A stretch of 33,601 nucleotides of DNA from the NCBI GenBank assembly GCA_007122885.1, contig SKSR01000216.1:1-33601 (forward strand), read 5' to 3'. Origin of the DNA: Gemmatimonadota bacterium (GTDB taxonomy: Bacteria; Gemmatimonadota; Gemmatimonadetes; Longimicrobiales; Gaopeijiaceae). Shown here piece after piece: positions 24,413 to 31,969 of this stretch (positions are counted from its first letter, which is position 1; the number at the start of each line of letters is the position of its first letter). The notes under the pieces were generated by a model, which worked only from the letters and a program-made list of their open reading frames with translations, searched no databases and had not been told where the DNA came from. A program made the translations under genes and the position numbers.

Positions 24413-25555
24413 TCAGCGAGCCGCTCGACTCTTCTCCAGGAGCTCCTTGTTCGTGGCCGTCCGACGCATGACGGCCAGGAGCTCGGTCATGGCATCCGCC
24501 GGGTCCTGACCGGCGAACTGCCGGCGTAGGGCGCGGGAGAGGGTCAGGCTCTCCTCGGAAAGGACTCGCTCCTCCCGTCGGGTTGCCGACGCCATCAGGT
24601 CGATGGCGGGGAAGATTCTACGGTCCGCCAGATCTCTGCTCAGAACGAGCTCCGAGTTCCCCGTCCCCTTGAACTCCTCGAAGATCACCTGGTCCATCCG
24701 GGAGCCGGTGTCCACCAGGGCCGTGGCCACGATGGTGAGGGATCCGCCCCCCTGAGCCGGATCGATCTTCCGGGCGCTTCCCAGAAGCCGCTTCGGCCGC
24801 TCCAACGCCGTGGCATCCAGGCCGCCCGAAAGGGTCCGGCCGCTCCCATCCTCCACCGTGTTGCACGCCCGGGCCAGCCGCGTGATGGAGTCCAAGACCA
24901 GAACCACGTCCTGCCCCATCTCCACCCGGCGACGACACCGCTCCAGGGTCATGTTCGCCAGGGCGATATGCCGGTCGGGCGGGAAGTCGAAGCTGGACGC
25001 GATCACCTCCCCGAACCCGCACATCTCCATGTCCGTGATCTCTTCAGGGCGCTCGTCGACCAGAAGAATGAAGAGGGCACACTCTGGGTGGTTCCGAACC
25101 ACTCCTTCCGCCACCCTCTGGAGGACCGTCGTCTTCCCCGCTTTGGCCGGAGCGACGATCATGGCGCGCTGGCCTTTCCCCAACGGACAGAAGAGATCGA
25201 TCACCCGATTGGTGAGATCCGGCTCGCCCCGCTCGCGGATGTCACATTCCAAGACGATCTGCTCGTCCGGGTGCTGGGCGCTGAGTCGGTCGAACTCCCG
25301 CCTCTTCTTGGCTTCGGCCGGGGGCTGCCCGTTGACGGCCTTGAGGTTCGAGAGGGGCGGAGACTTACCGTTCCGCGGTCGTCCGCCCACGTCTCCGGAA
25401 AGCTCATCCCCGGTTCGGAGACCGAACTTCTGGATGAGCTTGCCGCTCACATAGATGTCGTCGGAACCCGGGGCGTAGCCGGCGTGCTTGCGACGCACGA
25501 AACCGGAACCACTTCCCAGGACTTCGAGAACGCCGAGGGGTTGCTCTGAAGTCAC
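24413..25555 (-). CDS. rho: Transcription termination factor Rho, lacking the N-terminal helical domain
   Basis: Hexameric RNA-dependent ATPase that terminates transcription. The 380-aa product starts almost directly in the RNA-binding OB fold (GVLEVLGSGSGFVRRK, then GSDDIYVSGKLIQKFGLRTGDELSG). It continues with the P-loop APAKAGKTT (about 135-143), VDERPEEITDME, LDSITRLARA, the Q-loop-region LSGGLDATALERPKRLLGSARK and EEFKGTGNSEL (R-loop region). About 45 residues of the usual N-terminal Rho_N helical domain are absent. The track extension to 25738 is not Rho-like, and GTG 25555 best fits homology, although no ribosome site is visible. The segment MCGFGEVIASS is also slightly divergent. Confidence 0.93.
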   Translation of the reverse strand: MTSEQPLGVLEVLGSGSGFVRRKHAGYAPGSDDIYVSGKLIQKFGLRTGDELSGDVGGRPRNGKSPPLSNLKAVNGQPPAEAKKRREFDRLSAQHPDEQIVLECDIRERGEPDLTNRVIDLFCPLGKGQRAMIVAPAKAGKTTVLQRVAEGVVRNHPECALFILLVDERPEEITDMEMCGFGEVIASSFDFPPDRHIALANMTLERCRRRVEMGQDVVLVLDSITRLARACNTVEDGSGRTLSGGLDATALERPKRLLGSARKIDPAQGGGSLTIVATALVDTGSRMDQVIFEEFKGTGNSELVLSRDLADRRIFPAIDLMASATRREERVLSEESLTLSRALRRQFAGQDPADAMTELLAVMRRTATNKELLEKSRAAR

Positions 25556-25593
25556 TGTACGTATTTCGATTGTGGTGGCGTGTGACGGACCCC

Positions 25594-25693
25594 GGCACCA
25601 ACACGGTGCCTGGGAGGGAGCCTCCCGAAGTGGGCGGAGGCTCCGGTGACAATTCGGTGTATTGAGCCTACAGCCCTTTGGGCTCCGAGACAA
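25594..25693 (-). promoter_or_regulatory. rho promoter and structured leader
   Basis: On the minus strand TTGTCT (25693-25688), 17 bases, TAGGCT (25670-25665) is a candidate promoter. The resulting leader of about 100 bases holds a 9-bp stem (GGAGCCTCC / GGAGGCTCC, 25617-25625 with 25636-25644) and a 6-bp stem (GGCACC / GGTGCC, 25594-25599 with 25605-25610). The promoter spacer itself carries AGCCC-TTT-GGGCT (25672-25684). Neither leader stem is followed by a T-run, so simple intrinsic termination is unlikely; autoregulation by Rho is a reasonable guess. Confidence 0.4.
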
Positions 25694-25753
25694 GTGCCTA
25701 CGGCGAAAAATCGCGCTAGTCGCCCACGTTCGTCCCAACGGACGAGGAACGGA

Positions 25754-25951
25754 ATGAGTGGAAGCGAAAGTTCAACCGGCGACCCCCCACTGGGGGACGA
25801 TCCCCGGACCGAACCCCCTGAGGACGAAGCCGAGGGCGAGTCTACGGAGGAGCACCCGGCCCCCCTGTTGGGAAAGGTGGTGCTCACGGCCGCCCCCTTC
25901 GTGGCCCTTCTCCTTCTTTACCTTCTGGACCAGTGCGTGGCCGGCGGTTGA
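25754..25951 (+). CDS. Small acidic single-membrane-helix protein (65 aa)
   Basis: The ATG at 25754 has GAGG six bases upstream, and this start gives MSGSESSTGDPPLGDDPRTE, an acidic, Pro-rich cytoplasmic-type segment of about 35 residues. One hydrophobic helix follows (about 40-58, VVLTAAPFVALLLLYLL), ending in DQCVAGG, which suggests a tail-anchored membrane protein. The earlier track start (25646) lacks a ribosome site and adds a basic, non-matching extension. I do not recognise a family. It diverges from rho and converges on hutH. Confidence 0.55.
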   Translation: MSGSESSTGDPPLGDDPRTEPPEDEAEGESTEEHPAPLLGKVVLTAAPFVALLLLYLLDQCVAGG

Positions 25952-25993
25952 CCCCGACCCGCTTCCGACCCGATGCACCCCGGCCGCTTCCAG

Positions 25994-27520
25994 TCAGTCG
26001 CCTCGGTCCGGTGCAGCGACCGTGTGGAGCCCGCCGTGCCGAACCAGCCGGGCCATGGCTTCCAGGTCAGGGGCAAGAACCCGGTCCTCCTCCACAGCCG
26101 GCACCCGCTCCCGGACCGCCGACCGCACCCGACGCAGCCGCCGCGCCGGCTCCAATGGGCGTCTGAACTCCAAGGCCTGCACGCCGGCCAGGAGCTCGAT
26201 CCCCAGAACGCGTTCCAGGCACTCCACCGCTCGGAAGACCTTTCGCCCGGCCCACAGCCCCATGGAAACGTGGTCTTCCTGCCCGGCGCTGGTGGGCACG
26301 GAATCCACACTGGCGGGGTGGGCCAGCGTGCGCATCTCGCTCAGCAAATCCACCACCGTCACCTGGGCGATCATGAGCCCGGACCGAAGTCCGGGTTCAG
26401 GTGAGAGGAACGCCGGCAGCCCGGACAGGTCCGGGTTCAGGAGTCGTTCCAACCTGCGCTCGCTAATGGAGGCCAGATCCGCCAGGGCCATGCAAAGAAA
26501 GTCCAGGGCCTGGGCCACCACCTGACCGTGGAAGTTCCCCGCGCTCACCACCGACCCGTCATCGGGGAAGACCAGGGGATTGTCCGTGGCCGAGTTCGCT
26601 TCGGTGACCAGAATCCTCCGGACGTAACCCAAGGCCTCCCGGGCGGCCCCATGGACCTGGGGCATACAGCGGAGCGAGTAGGCATCCTGGACTCGGGGGT
26701 CACCGTGCCGGTGGGACTCCCGGATTTCCGAATCCTCCATGAGAGCCCGGAGACGGCTGGCACTCGTCACCTGCCCCGGATGGGGCCGGGCTTCCTGAAC
26801 CTTCGCCCGAAAGGCCTGCGGGGTGCCCATGAGCCCCTCCAGGCTGGTGGCTCCGGCTACCTCGGCCACCTCCACCGCCCGTTCAGCCCGGAGGAGGGAG
26901 AGAATCCCCAGAGCCGTAGTGGCCTGGGTCCCATTGATGAGGGCGAGTCCCTCCTTGGCCCTCAACTCGAGCGGTGAAAGGCCCACCCCTTTCAGGGCGT
27001 GCTCGGCGGGCTCCACCCTTCCCTCCCTTTCCATCTCACCTTCACCCGTGAGGGCAAGGGCCACATGGGCCAATGGAGCCAGGTCTCCACTGGCGCCCAC
27101 GGAGCCCCAGCTGGGAACGACCGGGTGAAGCTTGTGATTGAGGAGGGCCAGGAGAGCATCCACCACCTCCGGACGGCAACCCGAGTTGCCGCGAGCCAGG
27201 GCGTTCGCTCGCAGGAGCATGATCGCCCGGACCACTTCGGTCGGCAGAGGGTCGCCCACCCCCGCCGAATGGCTCCGAATCAAGTTCGACTGGAGCTCAC
27301 GACGGGCTTCCGGGGGAACGACCACTTCGGCGAGACGACCGAACCCCGTGTTGACCCCGTAGACGGCCTCGCCGGACTCCAGGACCCTCTCGATGACCCG
27401 TCGGCCTTGCCGGAGGTTCTCCCGACCGGCATCCGCCAGCCGAACCTCCGGCGAGGCCTCCGGGGCCGCGACCAACTCCACCTCTTCCAGAGCCAGGGAG
27501 CGGCCCTCCAGCTCCAACAT
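25994..27520 (-). CDS. hutH: Histidine ammonia-lyase
   Basis: Deaminates histidine to urocanate, the first step of histidine degradation. The 508-aa length is typical. The MIO cofactor triad is Ala-Ser-Gly at 143-145 (SVGASGDLAPLAH). Active-site elements YGVNTGFG (Tyr54), RSHSAGVG (His84), INGTQATTA, a QDAYSLRCMPQVHG segment and SVDSVPTSAGQEDHVSMG are all present, so the enzyme looks functional and HAL-type rather than PAL-type. ATG 27520 has AAGGAG seven bases upstream. No hutU, hutI or hutG is in the window, so the gene stands apart from a hut operon here. It competes with EgtD for histidine in principle. Confidence 0.95.
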   Translation of the reverse strand: MLELEGRSLALEEVELVAAPEASPEVRLADAGRENLRQGRRVIERVLESGEAVYGVNTGFGRLAEVVVPPEARRELQSNLIRSHSAGVGDPLPTEVVRAIMLLRANALARGNSGCRPEVVDALLALLNHKLHPVVPSWGSVGASGDLAPLAHVALALTGEGEMEREGRVEPAEHALKGVGLSPLELRAKEGLALINGTQATTALGILSLLRAERAVEVAEVAGATSLEGLMGTPQAFRAKVQEARPHPGQVTSASRLRALMEDSEIRESHRHGDPRVQDAYSLRCMPQVHGAAREALGYVRRILVTEANSATDNPLVFPDDGSVVSAGNFHGQVVAQALDFLCMALADLASISERRLERLLNPDLSGLPAFLSPEPGLRSGLMIAQVTVVDLLSEMRTLAHPASVDSVPTSAGQEDHVSMGLWAGRKVFRAVECLERVLGIELLAGVQALEFRRPLEPARRLRRVRSAVRERVPAVEEDRVLAPDLEAMARLVRHGGLHTVAAPDRGD

Positions 27521-27647
27521 CGCTCGCTCCTTCCCAGGACGAACTCGTCACACCCGACCCTCCGGGACGAAGGGCGGCGTCGGGATCAGGACAAGTACCG
27601 ACCGGAGCACGACCTGTCCAGAAGAGGGCGACCCGGGGTAGGGGCTC

Positions 27648-28511
27648 TCAGGACCCACCCCGCCACGCTAGATCGGTCAGGCTGATCCTGTATTCGCCGG
27701 CGGCGTCGTCCCACCGGATCGAATACGAGGCGGGATAGTAGCCCTCCGGGTCATACCGCTCCGCCACGGCGATGGGGAAGCTCAGATCGTGCTTTTCGGC
27801 CAGGAACGCCGTGGTCACCATGGGCTCGAGAAAGATCAGCCGCCCATCCCAGGAACCGTAGAGAAAAGTGTGAGTGAACGGCTCAGGAGCCTCGGCCCGC
27901 AACTCCGGTGAGGTCGGGTCCACCAGGTGGACGCCCATCATCGGCACGGCCCCCATCCCCGGGTCCACGAAGCCGGCCGGGACGAACTCGGCCTCCGGAA
28001 GGCGCGCCCCTTTTTCCAGGAACGTGGGATCGTCGGGTCGGATCGCCCTCCGCTCTTCCGCCGAGATCGTATAGAAGTGAACGTCGAAATGGGGCTTGTC
28101 GTAGATGCCCGGAGGCTCGTGGCCCGCGGGAATCCAATCCAAGGTGGCGTGCTGGAACGGGGTTCCATGGCCCTCGGGCATCTCGAGCGCATACTCGAAC
28201 ATACTGTGCCCGTTAGGCATCACCAGACCGCCCGGAGCTCCATCCTCCGGAAGTGAGGTAAGAAAAGCCTGGTCCACGGCCACTCCCACCTCCAGAGGCC
28301 GTTCGGATTCCACGATCACGTAGGTGCGGGCCGATCCGTCACCCAACCGGACGGCCGGCCCGTACACGATTTCCGGGTCCGTGAGCGGGGGGTCCAGACC
28401 TTCCACGGGGGCGGGCAGGGCGAGGATGGCTCCGAGGGCCAGAAGGACCACCCTCGAAGGCTTCCAGGGGACTGGGATAGAGGGGACCTGCGTGGACGAT
28501 GGGATCGTCAT
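27648..28511 (-). CDS. Secreted DUF5602/TTHB210-like protein
   Basis: A 287-aa protein of unknown function. A hydrophobic segment (about 21-38, VVLLALGAILALPAPVEG) looks like a signal peptide. The body contains FEYALEMPEGHGTPFQHATLDW, PHFDVHFYTISAEERRAI, MMGVHLVDPTSPEL and FTHTFLYGSWDGRLIFLEPMVT, with several His residues (HFDVHF, GVHLVD, FTHTF) that could bind metal. I recall this pattern from DUF5602/TTHB210-like proteins; the assignment is from memory. ATG 28511 has AGAGGT about 9 bases upstream. It lies 127 bases ahead of hutH on the same strand. Confidence 0.65.
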   Translation of the reverse strand: MTIPSSTQVPSIPVPWKPSRVVLLALGAILALPAPVEGLDPPLTDPEIVYGPAVRLGDGSARTYVIVESERPLEVGVAVDQAFLTSLPEDGAPGGLVMPNGHSMFEYALEMPEGHGTPFQHATLDWIPAGHEPPGIYDKPHFDVHFYTISAEERRAIRPDDPTFLEKGARLPEAEFVPAGFVDPGMGAVPMMGVHLVDPTSPELRAEAPEPFTHTFLYGSWDGRLIFLEPMVTTAFLAEKHDLSFPIAVAERYDPEGYYPASYSIRWDDAAGEYRISLTDLAWRGGS

Positions 28512-28603
28512 GGCACCGTACCTCTAAGACGGCAGGTGAACTCCTCCGAGCCGGATGATCCGGAGGATGGCCTTCCGGCCAGCCGCCCTGGCCGGGAGAC
28601 GCT

Positions 28604-28619
28604 AGGGGGTTATACCCCT
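28604..28619. promoter_or_regulatory. AT-rich dyad in the 248-base spacer before the DUF5602-like gene
   Basis: AGGGG-GTTATA-CCCCT is a 5-bp dyad. On the minus strand it includes TATAAC (28614-28609), the best -10 hexamer in this spacer, about 95 bases before the DUF5602-like ATG. No good -35 is present at 16-18 bases, so it may need an activator, or it may be a terminator-like hairpin for the upstream methyltransferase gene. Nothing else coding is seen between 28512 and 28759. Confidence 0.3.
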
Positions 28620-28759
28620 CCCGGGTTCCCTTCGTCGCCGGGCCCCGCTCGGGGCAGCCGAGAAGATTCGGACGCAAGCCGACACGCGACTCAATGCCCT
28701 CCTCGATGCGTTTCATACGCAGGAACCCGGAGGTTCGAAAACGTCAGGATGGGCCCCCG

Positions 28760-29350
28760 TCACGGCAGGTAAATCAGGACGGGCACCCATCCTGCGAGCT
28801 TTGCCCACTCCACGAGGTCGGCGACCACGAAGACCAGTGGGATTGCGAGGCCGTCTCGCAGCGCGGCCTGGAAGCGGATGCCGTCCACCAGCAAGGTGTC
28901 ACTCGGGCGGAGAAGCCCGGCCCTCGGAACGAACCGAGGCACCCGCCGTCGATACCTCTCGTACTCGATCCCGAAGAGGGCGTGCAGCGTCCGCTCTTCG
29001 GCCAGGACCGCAGGCCAGTGCGTCACGGCGAACAGGAGGGCGAGCAGCACGGCCAGGGTGAGGGACTCCCACGCCAATCCGGCGCCGACGAACCCCAGGA
29101 AGCTGAACAGGTAGAGGGGATTCCGAACCACCGAATATGGTCCTTCCACGACCAACGCCCGATTCTTCTTGCCGGCCAGGTACGCGCTCGCCCAGATCCG
29201 TCCGCCCATCGCGAGAACGAGAAGCACGAGCCCCGCGGAGGCCATCAGCCGATCCCAGCCCGAGTCCTCCGGGTGAAGATGGTGCGACACGAGACCCAGC
29301 GCGATCACGGGGACCAGGAGGAGCCGGGTGAAACGGAGTCGAGAAGCCAT
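28760..29350 (-). CDS. Isoprenylcysteine carboxyl methyltransferase-like membrane protein
   Basis: A 196-aa integral membrane protein of the ICMT/PEMT-like methyltransferase family. Hydrophobic segments are about 9-24, 34-56, 75-92 and 96-112, with another near the C-terminus (about 168-190). The family signature GPYSVVRNPLYLFSFLGF (SAM-binding RNPxY region) is clear, followed by EERTLHALFGIEYERYRRRVPRF. Bacterial members methylate diverse small or lipid-like substrates; the substrate here is unknown. ATG 29350 has AAGGA about 8 bases upstream. It is downstream of the antiporter remnant on the same strand. Confidence 0.85.
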   Translation of the reverse strand: MASRLRFTRLLLVPVIALGLVSHHLHPEDSGWDRLMASAGLVLLVLAMGGRIWASAYLAGKKNRALVVEGPYSVVRNPLYLFSFLGFVGAGLAWESLTLAVLLALLFAVTHWPAVLAEERTLHALFGIEYERYRRRVPRFVPRAGLLRPSDTLLVDGIRFQAALRDGLAIPLVFVVADLVEWAKLAGWVPVLIYLP

Positions 29351-29419
29351 CGGTTCGTTCCTTCGGGGGATTCGCGCGGGGCCATCCCCATCCCTTCGCT
29401 CCCGCCCCTCCCCCCCGGA

Positions 29420-29864
29420 TCAGGTGGCGGATCGGACGACCAACCACTCCGCGTCCTCCCTGGATCCGGCGAGTACGGGAAGACCGTAGAGGGAACCCGG
29501 ACCGTCCTCCGAGATGACCATCAGGAACGATACCAGCGAACACCCCGTGATGACCAGGAGACCCACGGCTCCTCGAGAAGGCAGGGGGCTCGGTGTGACG
29601 GGCCGCGACATGCCCCAGATGCAGAAGAGGTCCAAGATATTGGACCCGACGATGTTGCCGATCGCGATGTCTCCCTCCCACGGGCGCGCGGCAGCGAGAG
29701 AGGTCGCGAGCCTCGGCAGCAACGTTCCCACAGCGACCACTGCGGGCCGCCCAGGGACTTGGCCCCCCGGTCCTAAGAGCGCCCCCCGTCGTCGCCCGGA
29801 CCGTGAGCTCCTCTCCCACCACCAGGACGGAGAGGCCGCCCAAGATCAAAAGGGCCGATAGCAT
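29420..29864 (-). pseudogene. Truncated, frameshifted calcium/cation antiporter (CaCA family) remnant
   Basis: From the ATG at 29864 one frame reads MLSALLILGGLSVLVVGEEL, the usual CaCA N-terminus, up to GGPSP. A one-base frame change near 29755-29775 is then needed to reach VVAVGTLLPRLATSLAAA and GDIAIGNIVGSNILDLF, the alpha-1 repeat of Na+/Ca2+ exchangers (the usual PEL is PRL here). The second frame continues to a stop at 29420. Only about 145 residues of a protein normally about 310-370 aa long remain, and the second alpha repeat is missing. This is decay rather than a sequencing slip, since the 3' half is absent as well. It lies 18 bases after the metal-transport operon. Confidence 0.75.
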
Positions 29865-29882
29865 GGGTCGCCGGCCGAACCC

Positions 29883-31004
29883 TCACCCCTCGCCGCCAAC
29901 CGGGTCGCTTCGGGCGAATCGGCGCCCTTCCTCGGTGAGCTCCAAACGTCCTTGTCCATCCCCCCGAAGTAGACCGCGGAGCTCGCCCCACCGGGCCGCG
30001 CGGCGGACCAGGGCGGGATCCCACTGGAATTCCGCAGGCAGACGGGTCAGCCGCCCGGTCTCGGCCCCACTCCGCTCGCTCTCGCGGGCGAAAAGGTGGG
30101 CAACCAGGGTCGCCCCCGCCAGGGCCAGTCGTTGACGAGACCGACGCCGAACCTGGACCACGAGGCCGCGGTGGGGGGCGAAGAGGAAGGCGAGGAGAAA
30201 AACCAGGCCGGCCATTCCCGCCATCGATCCGGCGATGGAGCTGTCGATCCAGCGAGCCGTCCAGTAGCCGGTGAGCGCAGCAGCGATCGCCAGGAGCGCG
30301 CTCAACGCCAGAACCACCGGCAGGCGGTCGGAAAGGAGGTAGGCTGCCGCTGGGGGCGCGATCATGAGAGCTACCACCAGGATGGACCCCACCGCGTCGA
30401 AGGCTCCCACGGCGGTCACGGAGACCACGCTCATGAAGGCGTAGTGGAGTAGACCCGGAGAGAAGCCGAGGGCGGCGGCCAAGACCGGATCGAAGGTAGA
30501 GACCTTGAGCTCCTTGTAGAACGTGGCCAGGAAGGCGGCATTCAGAAGAAGGATCGCCCCCATCAGCCACAGGCTGCGGGGTCCGAGGTCGCGCCCCCCC
30601 AGCTCCAGGCGGTCGAAAGGTGCGAACCCGATCTCGCCTAGGAGGACGGCATCCAGATCCAAATGCACGCTGGCTGCGTAGCGGGAGATCAGAATCACCG
30701 CCACCGAGAAGAGGGCCGGAAAGACGATGGCGATCGCGGCGTCCTCCTTCATCCGGCCGGTCCGGTGTAGCGCTTCCACCAAGAAGACCGTAGCCACCCC
30801 GGTGGCCGCCGCCGCTACGACGAGAAGGGGGTGGTTGAGGTCGTGCACTACGAAGAAGGCCAGGACGATCCCGAGCAGGATGGAGTGGCTGATGGCATCG
30901 CTCATCAGCGCCATCCGCCGTAGCACGAGGAAGACCCCCGGAAGGGCGCAGGCCACCGCCACCAGAATGGCCAGGAGCTGGATCTCGATTTCGAACGGAC
31001 TCAC
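29883..31004 (-). CDS. troD: Metal ABC transporter permease with C-terminal winged-helix-like domain
   Basis: A 373-aa inner-membrane permease of the TroC/TroD (ZnuB/MntB-like) family for Mn, Fe or Zn import. Residues about 1-285 form the membrane domain, with LRRMALMSDAISHSILLGIVLAF (coupling region) and FDAVGSILVVALMIAPPAAAYLL typical of the family. From about 290 a soluble tail (LALAGATLVAHLF..., RRAARWGELRGLLRGD..., RLELTEEGRRFA) reads like a winged-helix domain of the DtxR/MntR type, ending near residue 365. The GTG start overlaps the troC stop as GTGA. It is last in the operon. Confidence 0.9.
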   Translation of the reverse strand: MSPFEIEIQLLAILVAVACALPGVFLVLRRMALMSDAISHSILLGIVLAFFVVHDLNHPLLVVAAAATGVATVFLVEALHRTGRMKEDAAIAIVFPALFSVAVILISRYAASVHLDLDAVLLGEIGFAPFDRLELGGRDLGPRSLWLMGAILLLNAAFLATFYKELKVSTFDPVLAAALGFSPGLLHYAFMSVVSVTAVGAFDAVGSILVVALMIAPPAAAYLLSDRLPVVLALSALLAIAAALTGYWTARWIDSSIAGSMAGMAGLVFLLAFLFAPHRGLVVQVRRRSRQRLALAGATLVAHLFARESERSGAETGRLTRLPAEFQWDPALVRRAARWGELRGLLRGDGQGRLELTEEGRRFARSDPVGGEG

Positions 31005-31969
31005 CAGCCGGCTCCGGGTTCACGCTCTTCTCCAGCGCTCGGGGACCCGCCCAAGCGTCCCCGGTTCCGAGCATCTCGGAGCGAGGCCCAGGCGAGGCCC
31101 CGGCGAGGAGCCAGGAGCAGGGAAAACACGACGAGGCCACTCATGGTGAGGACGATCACCGGGCCGGTGGGGATGCCGGGGGCCAGGGTGCTGATCAGGG
31201 CTCCGGCCACTCCCGCCGCCCCACCCAGAGCACCCGCCAGGAGGACCATCACGCCCAACGATTCCGTCCACTGACGAGCGGCTGCGGCCGGCGCCACCAC
31301 CATGGCGGCCATGAGTACGACCCCCACGGTCTGGAGTCCGATCACTATGGCGACGACGAGGACCGTGGTCAGCACGACATCCATCCCTACCATGGGGATG
31401 CCCAGCGACGCGCCGAATCCCCGATCGAACGTCAGGAGCTTGAGCTCTTTCCAGAAGAACGCCACGGTCAACACGGCCAGGCCCCCCAGGACCAGGACGA
31501 CCCAGAGGTCTCGCTCGAGCAGGGTGGCCGCCTGGCCGAAGAGGAAGGTATCGAGGCCGGCCTGTCGAGCCCCGGGCATCCGTTGCACGTACCCGAGCAC
31601 CACCAGTCCGACCCCGAAGAACACGGAGAGCACGATGCCCAGGGCGGCATCTTCAGAGAGCCGGCTTTTCCCGACGATGGCCATCACCGCCAGTGTCCCC
31701 ATCCATCCCGTCAGCGCCGCCCCAAGTACGAGCACCAGGGTGGCCCGGCTCCCCGTGAGGAGAAACGCCAGTGCGATCCCGGGAAGCGCCGCGTGGGCGA
31801 TGGCATCGCCGAGCAGGCTCTGGCGACGGAGGACGGCGAACGTGCCCAGGGATCCGCTCACCGCCCCCAGTGCCCCGGAGCCCAGCGCGACCGTCCGGAG
31901 CGTGTAGTCGAACAGGAGCAGGTGGAACAGTTCCGGAAGTGCACCGGCCAGGGTCTCCAGGCCGGTCAT
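31001..31969 (-). CDS. troC: Metal ABC transporter permease
   Basis: A 322-aa membrane permease of the same family as its downstream neighbour; the two would form a heterodimeric channel. Visible features are LRRQSLLGDAIAHAALPGIALAFLL, the RLSEDAALGIVLSVFFGVGLVVLG helix, KELKLLTFDRGFGASLGIP and LQTVGVVLMAAMVVAPAAAARQW. About eight or nine membrane helices can be seen. It has no winged-helix tail, only a short Gly/Arg-rich end. The start and stop overlap the flanking genes by four bases (ATGA and GTGA), so the operon is tightly coupled. Confidence 0.92.
   Translation of the reverse strand: MTGLETLAGALPELFHLLLFDYTLRTVALGSGALGAVSGSLGTFAVLRRQSLLGDAIAHAALPGIALAFLLTGSRATLVLVLGAALTGWMGTLAVMAIVGKSRLSEDAALGIVLSVFFGVGLVVLGYVQRMPGARQAGLDTFLFGQAATLLERDLWVVLVLGGLAVLTVAFFWKELKLLTFDRGFGASLGIPMVGMDVVLTTVLVVAIVIGLQTVGVVLMAAMVVAPAAAARQWTESLGVMVLLAGALGGAAGVAGALISTLAPGIPTGPVIVLTMSGLVVFSLLLAPRRGLAWASLRDARNRGRLGGSPSAGEEREPGAGW

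Noticed and set aside
28339-28716. 125-aa minus-strand ORF overlapping the DUF5602-like gene start
   Set aside because: Pro/Gly/Arg-rich shadow frame; most of it lies within the spacer and the N-terminus of a better-supported gene.
28725-28760. GGTTCGAAA sequence resembling a tRNA T-loop
   Set aside because: The flanking bases do not form a T-stem and no acceptor or anticodon arms can be drawn. No tRNA was found in the window.
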